From the NCBI GenBank assembly GCA_020740775.1, contig JAHEWK010000041.1, positions 124,001-188,000 of the forward strand: 64,000 nt of DNA. The letters are read 5' to 3'. Within the stretch, counting starts at the first letter, position 1. Each line of letters starts with the position of its first letter. Position numbers and translations under genes: made by a program. This document shows, one piece after another, positions 9,671 through 20,543 of this stretch. The notes beneath the pieces were generated by a model that worked only from the letters and a program-made list of their open reading frames with translations, did no database searches and was not told the origin of the DNA. The DNA is from Ilyonectria destructans. Taxonomy: Eukaryota; Ascomycota; Sordariomycetes; Hypocreales; Nectriaceae.

Positions 9671-12033
9671 ATGCCTTCATATCCATTGTTTCAGCCTCGG
9701 GGAAGGTTCGGAAAGGCCACACCCCCTAGGACTCCCTCTGAGCCGATCGATTCTGCTCAGTCCAGTACCCCTAGCTCGGTCTCAACTCCAACCAGTGTGC
9801 CACTTCATGGCGCTTCTCCCGCAACCGTTTCCCACGAAAGAGAGGTGCCAAAAGCTTCTCAATGCCATTTCCCTGTCGAGTGGGACAAAATCCGTTACGA
9901 TGGGAAGCCAGTGCCATCCATCCGATATCGTCAGCCTCATAAGCGCACCATCAACTCCAAATCCCAACCCTCAGCAATCTACAGACACGGCGCACAGCTT
10001 ACAACGGACGGAGACAATAAGTACTGGCTCTGCAAATACTGCCACGTTAGTGGCCATCACAATACTGCGCTCTTTGCCAGTGAGAGCACGACCAGCATTA
10101 TATACCATCTGAAACATCAGCACAGGCTGGAAGAATTTGGCTGCAAGGCAGCAGAATGCAACCCCTTCAGCATAGCCAAGGGTGCAACAAATCTCACATC
10201 ATACCTCGGAGGCCGGCGCTTGGTGTTCAACGACCTGCAATTTAAAGACGATTTTACCGACTGGGTGATTGATCTTGATCTCACCTTCCGTCAAGCAACC
10301 CATCAACGCACCTATGAGATTTTTACCAACTATCTGGAAGACAGCGACAAGATTCTGCCCAAGAGCCCGTCAGCTCTTAGTAGCTGGGTCAAAGAGAAAT
10401 GGTTTGGTGATGCTGGGAGACGTGTTTGGCTGAGAGAAAAGCTCCATCTCACCACAAGCAAGATTCACGTCTCGACGGATGCGTGGACGTCTGAAGAAGG
10501 GACAAACTATCTAGCTGTTGTTGCTCACTTCTTGGATGAAGGACATAAGCTACAGACAGCTCTTCTGGACCTTCCCCCTCTGAAAGGCCCTCACTCCGGC
10601 GAAAATATTGCCAAGGTGCTGTCAACAGTCATCGATTTCTACGATATCTCCCCAGTCATTGGCTTCTTTATGATGACAACGCTAGCAATAATGACACATG
10701 CATTCAGGAGCTAGCAAAGCAGTACCCTGCAATCAACCGTCAGAGTCGCCTTCGGTGCGTCGGCCATATGCTGAATCTCATCGTCAAAGCTCTCCTCTTT
10801 GGGCAGGGCGTTAGCAAGCTGGAGCAACGGCTCCGTGGCGCATCTGATGACGAGCGGTTTGAGATATGGAGGAAGCAAAGCTTTATCGGCAAGCTCCACA
10901 ACTTCTGTACGTGGATCAACAGAAGCGACCAGCGACGAGAGAGACTGAAACAGTACGTTCTGCAGGCGTACGACGAAGGCAGCATCGAGAACCTCTACAC
11001 TAGAGTCCTGGTCGATGGCGGGATCCGCTGGAACTCTGTATATTCCATGATTGAAAGAGCTCTGAAACTCCGCCACGCCATTGATCTATTCTTACTCAAC
11101 TACAACGATACCAACGGAGAATATGATATCTCACAGGATATCCTTACTCCACAAGATTGGACCGATCTGGGCCACTTCCTCAATATCTTAAAGCCCTTCA
11201 AAGACCTAACAAAGCGCATGGAAGGCCGGGCAAACAAAGCTGGCATAGAAGGATCGCATGGCTCTCTCCACGAGACGATCGAGTCGCTTGATGTCCTTTT
11301 CAAGAAGCTCCAGGAGGCTGGGAAGTTTGCAGATGATCACCCTGACGTGGTGTCAACATACTATTCCCATGCTATTGATGCTGCTCGCATCAAGCTTGAA
11401 GAATATTTTGGCCTCACAGATGCCACGCCTGCATACCAATGTGCAGTTGCCCTGCATCCGGCAAACAAATTTACCTACTTCGAGCTTGAATGGAGTCACA
11501 ACAAGCAATGGATCAGCGGGGCGAAGAGAGTGGTGCGGGAGGCTTATGCACAATACGAGGAAGCAGCTGCGGAAGTGGACCTAAGAGAAGGAGCACGACA
11601 GCAGCAGCAGCAGCAGCAGGAGGAGGAGGAGGAGGAGGAGGAGGAGGCTGTTGCTGATAACAGGGCGAGGCTTGATCCACTCCAGCAAGCTCGTAAGCGT
11701 CGTCAGAGGCTTGCTGCCATTGCGGCGTCAGCCACACGAGGGAAGCGGACAAAACTGACATCTGAGCTGGATGAGTTTATGGCCAGGACTAATAAGGCTG
11801 ATCTGGATGTTGAGGATCCTCTGGAGTGGTGGGTTCGCCATACATCTGACTACCCCATCCTGTCCAAGATGGCCTTTGACTTGTTCAGTTGCCCAGCAAT
11901 GAGCGCCGAGTGTGAACGCGTTTTCTCACAGACAAAGAAGGTCATCACAGATGAACGAAATCGGCTTAACTCGGACACTGTAGCAGCGATTGAATGCCAA
12001 AAGCACCTGCTTCGAAGCGGTATGTTAGCATAG
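9671..12033 (+). pseudogene. hAT transposase with one frameshift
   Basis: The 5' frame (from the ATG at 9671) has a BED-type zinc finger (WLCKYCHVSGHH to HLKHQH) and the hAT motif STDAWTSEEGTNYLAVVAHFLDE. It then shifts frame at about 10670-10676, where one base seems missing before the DNASNND motif. The second frame continues with CVGHMLNLIVKALL and ends with the hAT dimerisation domain (DPLEWWVRHTSDYPILSKMAFDLFS, SAECERVFSQTKKVI). Together this is nearly 800 residues, normal for the family. A Q7E9 run interrupts the region before the dimerisation domain. With this single lesion the element should be non-autonomous, unless it is a sequencing error. The TTG-started longer frame is rejected because ATG 9671 suits the family. 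Confidence 0.85.
11599..11646 (+). repeat. Trinucleotide tract (CAG)7(GAG)9 in the transposase
   Basis: Seven CAG codons are followed directly by nine GAG codons, coding Gln7-Glu9 in a linker between the catalytic and dimerisation regions of the hAT transposase. Such tracts are slippage-prone, and length variation between copies is expected. Confidence 0.95.
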
Positions 12034-12206
12034 ATCTACCACCGGAGCCACATAAGGAATGGAAAATAGTCGAGTAACGTCAACCAACCAAGCAAAGCAA
12101 GCCTCTCTACCGAGTAAACCAAGTAAAGCAAGGGGGTCCCGTCAACCAAGTCAAGTAGAGGGTCCAAATTTTGCTTTACTTGGTTGATGGACACACTGAA
12201 TAGCAG

Positions 12207-13220
12207 TCGACAGAGATACCGGCGCTTATGGAAACGGCTCTTGACCTTCATTTTTCGAGGATACCGCATGCCGCCTGCGATCCGAAACAAGGGACTCAAT
12301 CTTCGGCTTGGCTCTGCTATTATGCAGCAGTTAGACGCGATATGGGACCATGAATCATGGGCCGCTTTCGATCCAGTACAGCTAAAGCTACCATGTCCAA
12401 GCCACTATAGGCAAAAGTAGGTGCAGCGACATAGTGGACTGCTTCTAAGTGGTGGCGGGCACGGATATGAGCTCCGAAGATCGGTTCCGAACCAGGGCGC
12501 AGGCGCATCGCCATCTCACCGCACGGTGGAGAAGCAATCAGATAGCGAATCTGGCCTCAGCGAGGATGGTGAGGTAGAAGAGTGGGAAGATGACGAGGAT
12601 GAAGATGATGAGGATGAAGATGAGGAGGAGGGGGGAGCGAGCTCGGTTCTGAGCTTACTACAGCCGATGCTGTCATAGGCGAACTTGTCGAGCTTCTCTT
12701 CTACCTTAACCTCTCGATAAGCATGGAAGACTTCTTGGATGGACGGCCTGAGTTTACACTACTAGTGTATTTCAGCGGTATCCTTGGGTTCTCGCCCGAT
12801 TGCCAGGGCTTTCTTCTAGCTCGGCAGTACTGTTCCAATCTGTCTGGACTTATCTATCATCAACGGCTTCTCTTTCTACAGCACGCCCTACCCCGTTATA
12901 CACACCAAGCCGCAGATACTACATGGCAGCTACACACAGGGCAGCTTCAACGACTTAACAAAGTTCGGGAAAGGTATATGATTGAGGGTTCGCAATCGCC
13001 GCTCGCGGAGCTATATAACCTCCGCAACTTCGGCTGTTATCACGCGCAAACCGAGCTGAATTGCGACCTGATGACAGCCAGAGACTACATCCGTGTGGAC
13101 GCCCTCACTTTTAATGACACGAATGTTATTGCCATGAAGTCTAGATGGTGTTGGGAGAGGGGGAGCGATTTAGGTTGGCTCTATGTTTTTAAGCGCAACT
13201 CAGCAGAATCCAAAATTGCA
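12207..13220 (+). pseudogene. OrsD-like gene, downstream fragment
   Basis: Directly after the hAT target duplication a frame reads SSRQRYRRLWKRLLTFIF, like the 'RYRxxWKxLLxxIxR' segment of OrsD-family proteins. It runs to a stop at 12418, continues in the same frame through an acidic Asp/Glu-rich stretch (about 12565-12640), then shifts frame near 12650. The next frame encodes ELVELLFYLNLSISMEDFLD and FSGILGFSPDCQGFLLARQY, then LIYHQRLLFLQHALP and RYMIEGSQSPLAELYNLRNFG, all typical of the family middle region as I remember it. Orientation and order match the N-terminal fragment at 2987-3707. The gene is therefore one locus split by the hAT and broken by further stops. Confidence 0.6.
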
Positions 13221-13486
13221 GTAACATCAGAAATAAGTACTTACCAACCCTTAAGCACCTTTCGTGTTTTTTCTCCATCTCTCTACCGGCATATTTCTCG
13301 CAAGACAAGTGTTCTCATTTTTTTCAATTTTGAGCGATGAACACATACGATATCCAACAAATGCAGACCACATCACAAAGACTTTGAAGAAATCTCACTT
13401 AGCACTTAAAATCGAGGAAAAAATATCTCGGCAACCTCAAATCCACACCCCATACTAATCTAAATATACTAAAGGAAAATGCTCCG

Positions 13487-14809
13487 CTAAGAAGGTGGAG
13501 CGCCAACGAAAATAGTCAAGTTCTCAACGTTTCCAGATGAAACAATGCCTGAGGCATTCTCATTGCCGTCTGGGTTGACGTCGTCGTAGGAGAATGCATA
13601 TCCCCTGCCGTCTACCTCGTACTTATGAATGACACGACTGTAGTGGTTAGTAGGATCGACCGTGTAGTACGAATCGCTGCCAAGGTTCGGCTGCACATTG
13701 CCTCCATCGAGAAGAAGAGTGGAGCGGACAAATGCGGCGCAGAGACGCGGAACTACTGCCTTGTGAATGGCATTGTCGCCATCCGTAATAGCAAACGGCC
13801 CGGTGTTGCAGCCCCAAATGTCGTTGGCGCTGGGCTTTGTGTAGCCTCGATTGTCGCCATTGCAGATCAATTCATCTCCCGAAACCTGGCAGCTAACGTC
13901 TCCGAAATCTGTCTGCGTATTGATCATCAACGTCGAGATGGTATATTGGCTCCAGACTTGGTCAACATAACTAGGCCAGTATTTTACAAACGCATCGGTG
14001 TTGAGATCGTGGAAGTTGCCGGGTGACAATACTCGGATAGGGGTTCCCGCAGCATTGGCAATGCACATGGAACTCCACGGGTATCCGTCAGCATCCATCT
14101 GCGTCACCAAATCATTGCAGATGTTGATGACACTGTCAGCCTGGAGTCCCGCTGCACTTTGCATGGTGCCGTCGGCGACCGTTAGTAACATGCCCAGAAT
14201 CATGCCAACAAAGTCAACGTAGCTAATGTTTGCATATATGACCCCGCCAGTGTAAGTAAACTCAACGAAGCCCCATTTGAGGCCAGCGTTTGCATCCCGA
14301 AGGTTGGTAATGGACGGCTGAACCAAGGCATCCCCTATTCCAGTGTTCACCATGTAAAACGACAAGCCACCGTCGGAAAAATAGATGCGTCCAGAGCTCA
14401 TATAAATTGGCAGAGTGAGTTCAAACGTGCCTCCAGTTATGGGAATGGTAATGCTCTCGGTAATTTTAACAGGAACCGTGGAGCCACCTGAGGAAGGATA
14501 AATCAAGGATCCATTCCTAGCAACGAAGACAACCGCACCATTGGAGTCCAGCCCGGATATGTAGACGTTGATTGCACCGCCACTGTAGTTGTTGACGAAC
14601 TTCAGAGGCAGAGTGGCGACGACTGGGTCCCGACGGGCAATAGTGCTGGCGCTGTTGAGGGTATTTTCTTCGGTGACTTTGACATCATCAATACCCCCTG
14701 GTTGGATTTTGGTAAATCCTTCTGGGGTTAGGATATCTCTCACAAGCTTCAGGGTGGGATGGCAAGTTACTAAGCCGAGAAAGGTGGTAATGAGAAAGAA
14801 TGGGCGCAT
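13487..14809 (-). CDS. Secreted glycoside hydrolase family 64 (endo-beta-1,3-glucanase)
   Basis: A 440-aa protein that starts with a hydrophobic signal peptide (about residues 1-16, MRPFFLITTFLGLVTC) and should be secreted. A linker containing the dibasic site ARRD (about 59) precedes the thaumatin-like GH64 fold. The catalytic pair of this family is visible: Glu183 in GFVEFT and Asp199 in YVDFVG, 16 residues apart as in characterised GH64 laminaripentaose-producing glucanases. Paired cysteines in the C-terminal half fit an extracellular protein. It probably hydrolyses beta-1,3-glucan of fungal walls, for wall remodelling or attack on other fungi. It has no introns, is intact, and is the only undamaged metabolic gene in the transposon-dense first 37 kb. 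Confidence 0.88.
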   Translation of the reverse strand: MRPFFLITTFLGLVTCHPTLKLVRDILTPEGFTKIQPGGIDDVKVTEENTLNSASTIARRDPVVATLPLKFVNNYSGGAINVYISGLDSNGAVVFVARNGSLIYPSSGGSTVPVKITESITIPITGGTFELTLPIYMSSGRIYFSDGGLSFYMVNTGIGDALVQPSITNLRDANAGLKWGFVEFTYTGGVIYANISYVDFVGMILGMLLTVADGTMQSAAGLQADSVINICNDLVTQMDADGYPWSSMCIANAAGTPIRVLSPGNFHDLNTDAFVKYWPSYVDQVWSQYTISTLMINTQTDFGDVSCQVSGDELICNGDNRGYTKPSANDIWGCNTGPFAITDGDNAIHKAVVPRLCAAFVRSTLLLDGGNVQPNLGSDSYYTVDPTNHYSRVIHKYEVDGRGYAFSYDDVNPDGNENASGIVSSGNVENLTIFVGAPPS

Positions 14810-15062
14810 TTGAGCGAAATGGACGGGTGGACTGGATATATTGTTAGATGCGAAATCGGCTTCCTCTTCAATGGCAACTCTTCTCAGAAGTGAGCACGGA
14901 CCATGTTAGTATATACTTAACGATACATGATAGTATATGCTTACGGCCAGAATTGGCCATAAGGCTCATACATTTATGCTTACTCAATGTACCTCTAAGT
15001 AACTCATTGTACATAAGGAATCTAGAAATTCACGTGACTAGCCTGACAGTGTGACTCTGACA

Positions 15063-15105
15063 CAGGAGACCGGTCCCTGCGGGACCGCCAATGCCTTTCG
15101 GAACG
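15063..15105 (-). repeat. Helitron A 3' terminus: hairpin plus subterminal inverted repeat
   Basis: Reading on the minus strand, CGTTCCGAAAGGCA is followed by the hairpin CGGTCCC-GCA-GGGACCG and then about eight bases to the end at CCTG. The following host base is T. This differs from the canonical CTRR end of Helitron1. Confidence 0.75.
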
Positions 15106-15433
15106 TCCCTCGGATCCTCTGATTTCCCTACAGCTCTTCGATGACGGCTCGGTATATGTATTGACCGAGGGTATACGGCCTTAGGTGGTCTTTGGGAGGT
15201 GAGTAAAGGACGAAGGTTTTCGTTTCGCATTACTGTGGCTTACAGCCCAGAACCTTATCTGCCGTGTGACGTAGATTCGATACCATGGGAACTTTAAGAA
15301 CTTTGACTCATCAATTCTCCTACCAAAACCGAAAGCTTCCGAAATAGCAAATTTATATTAATGATAACTTATCCTTATCTTTATTTCTTTGACCGCCTGA
15401 TCTTCCTTAGGTCGTAGTACTGAGCCACTCTCC

Positions 15434-16111
15434 ATGGCGCCAATCGATTACTCCAAATGGGACAACATAGACACCGATTCCGAGCCACAAACCCCCACTC
15501 AGCCGGTGCCTCCAGTCGAAGCAGACCCAGCACCTGCTCCAGCCACCACCTCACAGTCGGCTGCACCGGCATCGACGGCAACACACAGCGCGTCAGGGTC
15601 CGTCCAAGCCGTCATCGTCCGATGCGACGTTGAGAGAGTGGAATTCGCGCCTTGGTCTGCTACGACGATCCAGGCAGATCATCCCGTCTTCTCGCAGCCC
15701 GTGCCTCCCGTCCCAGGACTCATCGGGGTCCCGCTGGTCCTCCACCGTGTAGGCACTCGGTCCGCAAACCGGGCCGACCTTGACAATCAGATCGCCACGT
15801 ATCTCAATATCGACACCGAGTCCGGGTTTGCGCCTCCGGAGTGGCGGTCATATGTCGGCACCGTGGTGGTCGCGCGCAAGGACATGAAGCCGTTGCTGCC
15901 GCACCATCTTGAGGGTGTGTGGATGTACTGTGACCACATTCTGGACCTCTTCGGAGAGGGGGAAGGCGCGCCGAGAAGTCTGTACAATAGACAGGCCTTC
16001 GAAGAGTGGTGGAAAGATTATTGTGAGGAACAGAAGGAGTTCCGGCCGGGGAACGGAGGCGAGAAGGATCCTGATGATTGGCGGGCGGTGAGGTCGCCTT
16101 ATGAGTTGTAG
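15434..16111 (+). CDS. Helitron-borne accessory protein (copy A)
   Basis: A 225-aa protein of unknown function starting MAPIDYSKWDNIDTDSE. Residues 15-60 are a Pro/Ala-rich low-complexity linker. The C-terminal two thirds are compact and conserved between copies: QAVIVRCDVERVEFAPWS, ADLDNQIATYLNID, PEWRSYVGTVVVARKDMKPLLPHHLEGVWMYCD, and an acidic/aromatic tail with YNRQAFEEWWKDYCEEQKEF. There is no signal peptide or membrane segment. It sits inside the Helitron and converges on the Rep-helicase gene, with about 90 bp between the two stops. The same ORF is intact in copy C and broken in copy B. I do not recognise a named family. Retention in two copies suggests a role in the element's life cycle. 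Confidence 0.75.
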   Translation: MAPIDYSKWDNIDTDSEPQTPTQPVPPVEADPAPAPATTSQSAAPASTATHSASGSVQAVIVRCDVERVEFAPWSATTIQADHPVFSQPVPPVPGLIGVPLVLHRVGTRSANRADLDNQIATYLNIDTESGFAPPEWRSYVGTVVVARKDMKPLLPHHLEGVWMYCDHILDLFGEGEGAPRSLYNRQAFEEWWKDYCEEQKEFRPGNGGEKDPDDWRAVRSPYEL

Positions 16112-16202
16112 GGGTCGTAATTTGCCCTAGGCGTGTGTCCTGAATAACAGAAACGTTGTGTCTCGCCGTCGGGCGATCTTTTGGGTGGTATCTCACTCTG
16201 TC

Positions 16203-19200
16203 CTACGCATTCCTTTGCTGACTTTCAAATATCCGTCTCGTTTCTGCTGCTAGATCTGTCAACCTCTGCATGCCATCAACAATACTTTGGTCTAGCTTAT
16301 TCCCGATGAAATCCTGGTGTCGTACGGGACTGAGAAGCTTGATGCCTTGTAGTGTCCTACACCTGGACAGCTGCACATAGAGACTAGTAAAGTCGCATTT
16401 AGAAGGTTGACCATTGGTTATACGATTTCCTCGCAGCTCCAAGAGCACTTCCACAAACGTCTTGCTTTGGGCTTTATAGTCAGTAAGGACAAAGGCCGGG
16501 ACAACTGGCAATCCCCGGCGAGTGCATTTCCCCGATAGGAACCTGAAGTGGGAGTTGGCTGGATTGAGGGTGTGTGAGACAGGTCGGATGAGCACTGTCC
16601 CCATTGGGAGGGCTGGGACGACTAAATCTTTTGTCTCTCGCGACTGCAATAATATGCCCAGTGGCGGGCCAAAGTGGATGGTGACGTCGTCTGCAAGATG
16701 GTAGCCTGGGGACTTCGGATCGGGGATGACGTCCGCAGCGGTAAACTCGGCCCCATTCACAATCTTCAAGCCGGTATATATATTTTTGTTGACAACTGCA
16801 GGCATGCCCTGCGCATAGAAAAAGATACCAGGGGCCTTGCAGTTGGAATCGTCTCCTTGTTCGATAGTCTGGGCGATCTCGTTCTGAGATAGGGTTCCAC
16901 TCCGCCAGGTGTGGGTCGAGACGAAGACAGAGATATGTCTCTTGTTAAACCGGGCCCAGTCTACCACAGCTTCCATGTTGAGGCTCCATCGGTTGCGGTT
17001 GAGCGGTGTTATGGCGCGCAAGCCATCTTTGAAGGTGATTTGGGAGCGGTCCACCAGCTTCGTGTTGAGCAGGTCAAGGTCTTGCTGTGTCTGGGCCCCC
17101 GCCCGTACTCTGTCTAAAAGAGCGCCTAGCTGAGGATCGTCTCTTGCGCGGATTTGCTCCTCGAGAAGAACGACTGTCTTGAACATCAGCCATAGACTGT
17201 ACCCACGGTGGTGGGAAATGGTCGCTTGTCCCAGTGAGGCGGCGAAAGCGGGATCCACGATTCGGTCCACCAGGAGGCTTGTCTCCCGCACTGGGGGGAA
17301 CTGATAGAAATCCCCCATCAAGAGAACAACGGGAATGCCGCCAAATGGCTTATCTAGGCAGTCGCGGAGCGACTGGAGGTGGCAGCTGGCGTTGAACAGA
17401 GTGGCTCCTCCAAGCATGCTAACTTCGTCGATCACGAGGGCTAGCTTCTGCTTGCACGTGCATTTTTTAGCTTCCGAGAATGTTGGAGGCCGTGTATTGT
17501 GAGAGTGATGAGTATCCAGTCCGCAGGCCGAATGGAGTGTCGTCCCGCCGATCTGGGCTGCCGCACTGCCTGACGTGCCGGTAATCTGAAGATGATGTGA
17601 CTGACCTCTGGCCGCAAATACATAGCGCAAGGCATCGACGATCCTGGATTTTCCAGTACCGCCCGGTCCTCCAATGTACTGAAGATGTTGACCAGCGGAG
17701 TCAGGGTTGGCAGCGTACTTGTCCAAGAAGCTGCACACCAGCTGAAGGGCCATACTTTGCAGATAGTTGAGCGTATAGCTGGAGGCGGCAAGATGCCCCA
17801 GTTCCACAAAGCTTTTGGTTGGGCCTACGTCGACAAACATTCGAGGACTTTGTACGACTGGGTTTTCATATTGCCTCGGAATGGGAACTTCCGTGTAACA
17901 CTGCCGAACAAGCAGATCGTCGATGTCGGCGTTATCCGTGGAGGTTGCGCCACATTGGAGACCGCCCTCCCTCTCATCGAGCATTCGGAGATGCAGCATG
18001 TCCTGGGCCTTTGCCGCGGCCCGAACATCCTCCCCAGAAAGAGTCGGATGCTGGTATAAGGAGCTATCCTGGTTACGGCGAATTTGCTGATAAAAACCTT
18101 CCTGACGTGGGACAAACGGCCGACTCTCTTCAGCTGGGTTCTCTTGGCACAGGTCTCGGATCAGGCTCCGCAAGACTGGGGAGTCTCTCGTAGCGTCGGA
18201 GTCTCGCACGGCATTGTGCAGAGCCCGGAGAAGAGCTGTATAGTTTTGGTGATGCGCAGCCGTCGTTGCAGACTCTTCACTACAGTCGCCTTCATCAAGA
18301 GGGAATTCTACGTCCACCGTATCGTCGCCCTCCGACCGGCTGGCCCAGAGCTTTGCGTCTTTGCGTGCGTCTTCGGCTGATTTGCTGAGGAGGGAGATGT
18401 TCGAGACGTGGAAACGCAGCCGGCCGCAGAGAGAAGCTTCATAGGTTGACCATATATCGGTGATATCGCCGCGTGTCTCGGAAAGGAAGTCTTCCCAAGG
18501 TACGAATAAGGCCAAATGGAGAACGGAGTTGCTAGGCGGAAGGGGTCAGAGCTGGTCCGGAGTCGGTAGCATAGACTCTGGAGACGTACCGTTTGAAGTA
18601 CACGGGGTGGTCGTCCTCGTGGTCGTTGCTGATATATCCCTGAAAGATCGGCACGGCGTATTCGTGAGGTCGCCGAAGTTTTTGCAACCAGCCGTGGCAT
18701 TCGGGAGAGGATCCCTCAAGAGATATGTGGGTTTCATCCTCATCTCGGTCATTGCGACGCACCAAGTCAATCATCGACATATAGTCATAGAGGCACAGAG
18801 ATCTCAGAACTTGACCTCTGCAGGCATAAGCGTCCAAGTACAACAAGGTACGCCCGCCTTCCCTAAGCTGCACCGCCTCAGGAGGCTCCTCTAGGTCTGT
18901 TTGTACGCCGGCTTGACGACGAAGATGCATCCAGCGCCGGAAGACGGTCCAATACAGTGCGGTCAGATTTAGGAAGGACCAGTGCGGCACGTTGGTAAAG
19001 TCCGTCTGATAGCCCAGCAGATGGTAACACACCTCTACAGCCGAGAGCTGTCTCTCGGAAAAGATTCGATTCGCAGCCCTCATCAGAAACTGACGGCTCT
19101 TGTTCAGCACGGCCGGGCGCTGGGCGTCACGCTCCGCAGGATCCGACACCTGACGACTCGGCACGTCAGAGTCACGAAGCTGTCGAAGGACTTCGGCGGC

Positions 19201-19946
19201 CAGGGCAATGCGCTTCCACATTGGCGTGTCCAACTTGGTGGCGTAGTTCGTGATGTAGAATACCATGGCCAGGCCCTTGGTCCTCGTCAAGATCATCGAG
19301 ATGTCGTGGTTGTGGCGGAGGCCGACCGCCATCGCTTTGTTGTACCGGTTAACCAGCGGGTGGTTTCGGCGGATCTTGAGCAGGCCCTCCTCCGAGAATC
19401 CTGTCGCTTCGACGATTTTCCAAGGCGCCTTGAACCGACAAGCTGTCCGCCTGTACTTGTCCGCACCCTGCTCGGCGAGCCCCTTTAGAGAATACTTGAG
19501 ACAGGTGTAGGTGTGGGAATGAACCTGGCAACAGTACGCAATGAAGTTGGACTCGTCCTCGAAGGCTACAGTGAGAGCCTCCGTGCTGTTCATCATCTCC
19601 TCAACCGGGTGGATTGGCTTCCTCTCCTGTCGGACAACCTTTCCAGCATTCTCGTTTAAGCACTCATGAAAGACCGAGTCCACGTACCGAGTCACTTGGG
19701 CACGGTATTCTTCTTCTTCAGGGTCGGCCAGGTCGTCAATCAGGGATGGCAACTGCATGTTGCCGTGCAACCAGAGGAGTCCATGCAAGTGCAGGCTGCC
19801 TCGTTCGTTCGTTTCCACCGTTGCATAATAGTGACTGATCTTCCCGAAAACCGATTCTTGACCTGTCCTGTGCGTTGCCCATCCAGATCTTCCCATGTAC
19901 CGGGGATCTCATCAATTGGGACTCTGACTGGTTCTTGCCGGGGCAT
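16203..19946 (-). pseudogene. Helitron A Rep-helicase, large internal deletion
   Basis: The first about 20 codons (MPRQEPVRVPIDEI, start about 19946) are fused by a deletion, out of frame, to the Rep domain at RTGQESVFGK. About 700 residues present in copies B and C are missing. The remaining first-exon frame (18590-19896) keeps the HUH nuclease motif SLHLHGLLWL and the YITNYATK tyrosine pair. An intron at about 18532-18589 (GTACGT...CTGAC...CTAG) leads to the helicase exon (18531-16203). That exon is open and has Walker A GGPGGTGKSR, Walker B LALVIDEVSMLGG and later PIF1-type motifs. The copy is unlikely to transpose by itself but could be mobilised by copy C. Confidence 0.85.
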
Positions 19947-20221
19947 GGTAGCAAGTGGATATGAGCCACGGGTGTGGTGAGGAGGGAAAGGAGAGGTAAA
20001 ACAGACGGCGCGCCATGTCTGACATGGAAAGCGGTCGAAACAAAAGAGAGCAAGTGTCTGGCATTGAAGGTTTCAGGCCCGGCCCTGCCATCGGGGGGAA
20101 CAGGAAGATCAGGTTAGGAGGCAGGTAGCCAAAGAAACAATCGACCGCCACTTGTAGAAAAGAAACAACCGAGAGCCACTGGTAGGACGGTCTTCCCCGT
20201 GCCACTGACGACAAAATCGCA

Positions 20222-20310
20222 ACCATTTTCTGCAGTTATAAAAAGGTCGGACTGACGTCAAATCAGTTTCTGTAGACAAATCATTTTCTGTAGTTATAAA
20301 AAGGAAGGAG
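20222..20310 (+). repeat. Duplicated TATAAAAAGG-containing segment
   Basis: Two near-identical stretches, about 20224-20247 and 20283-20306, read cattttctg(c/t)agttataaaaagg. They lie in the 5' leader of Helitron A. The TATAAAA sequence might be promoter-like, but it is in plus orientation, opposite to the Rep gene. Confidence 0.5.
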
Positions 20311-20430
20311 CTCCGAAAACGGACGGGAGTAGCGTTAGGACTGTGGCTGTGGCTTAGGATGGCGAAGTATGGCGAAGCGCGATCAGGGCGCTATGTGGTC
20401 CGGGCGTTGGGGAGGGAGAGAGGGGAAGGG

Positions 20431-20543
20431 CGCGGAAGAAGGAACCTTTCGTTCCGAAAGGCACTAGGTACAAATTCTTCCTTCTCCCACAGCCCCACAG
20501 GAGACCGGTCCCCTACGGGGTCCGCCAATGCCTTTTCGGAACG
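20431..20543. repeat. Junction of Helitron A 5' end and Helitron B 3' end
   Basis: The A 5' terminus (cgttccgaaaggca, 20450-20463) is followed by 34 bases, then the B 3' end starting caggagacc (20498), its hairpin (about 20506-20523, imperfect) and the subterminal repeat tgccttttcggaacg (20529-20543, one extra t). The two elements are in the same orientation, so this is a head-to-tail junction. Confidence 0.75.

Larger units (their letters stand above)
3716..12198 (+). mobile_element. hAT-superfamily DNA transposon (interrupted by a LINE)
   Basis: The left terminus CAGTGTGTCCAACAACCAAG (3716-3735) matches the inverted right terminus (12179-12198) with one mismatch. Ends starting CAGTG are typical of hAT. 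Both ends are flanked by the perfect 8-bp duplication AATAGCAG (3708-3715 and 12199-12206), the hAT target-site length. Many subterminal copies of caaccaagtaaagcaa and its complement occur at 9412-9510 and 12080-12190. The transposase gene lies at 9671-12033. A 5.6-kb Tad1-like LINE sits just inside the left end, so the hAT itself was about 2.9 kb. It inserted into an OrsD-like gene. Confidence 0.9.
15063..20463 (-). mobile_element. Helitron2-like element, copy A (internally deleted)
   Basis: A 5.4-kb rolling-circle transposon with its 5' end at the high coordinate. At the 3' end (low coordinate) it has a perfect hairpin (15071-15087, cggtccc/gggaccg) beside TGCCTTTCGGAACG (15092-15105). The same 14-mer lies inverted at the 5' terminus (20450-20463). 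Such asymmetric terminal inverted repeats mark Helitron2/Helentron-type elements. It carries an accessory ORF (15434-16111) and a Rep-helicase gene lacking most of its N-terminal coding region. It is closely similar to copy C, so the deletion is probably recent. The exact boundary bases are uncertain by one or two nucleotides. Confidence 0.85.

Noticed and set aside
9464..12186. hAT limits at caaccaagtaaagcaaa (9464 and 12186)
   Set aside because: These are subterminal repeats. No TSD flanks them, whereas CAGTG ends at 3716 and 12198 have a perfect 8-bp TSD.
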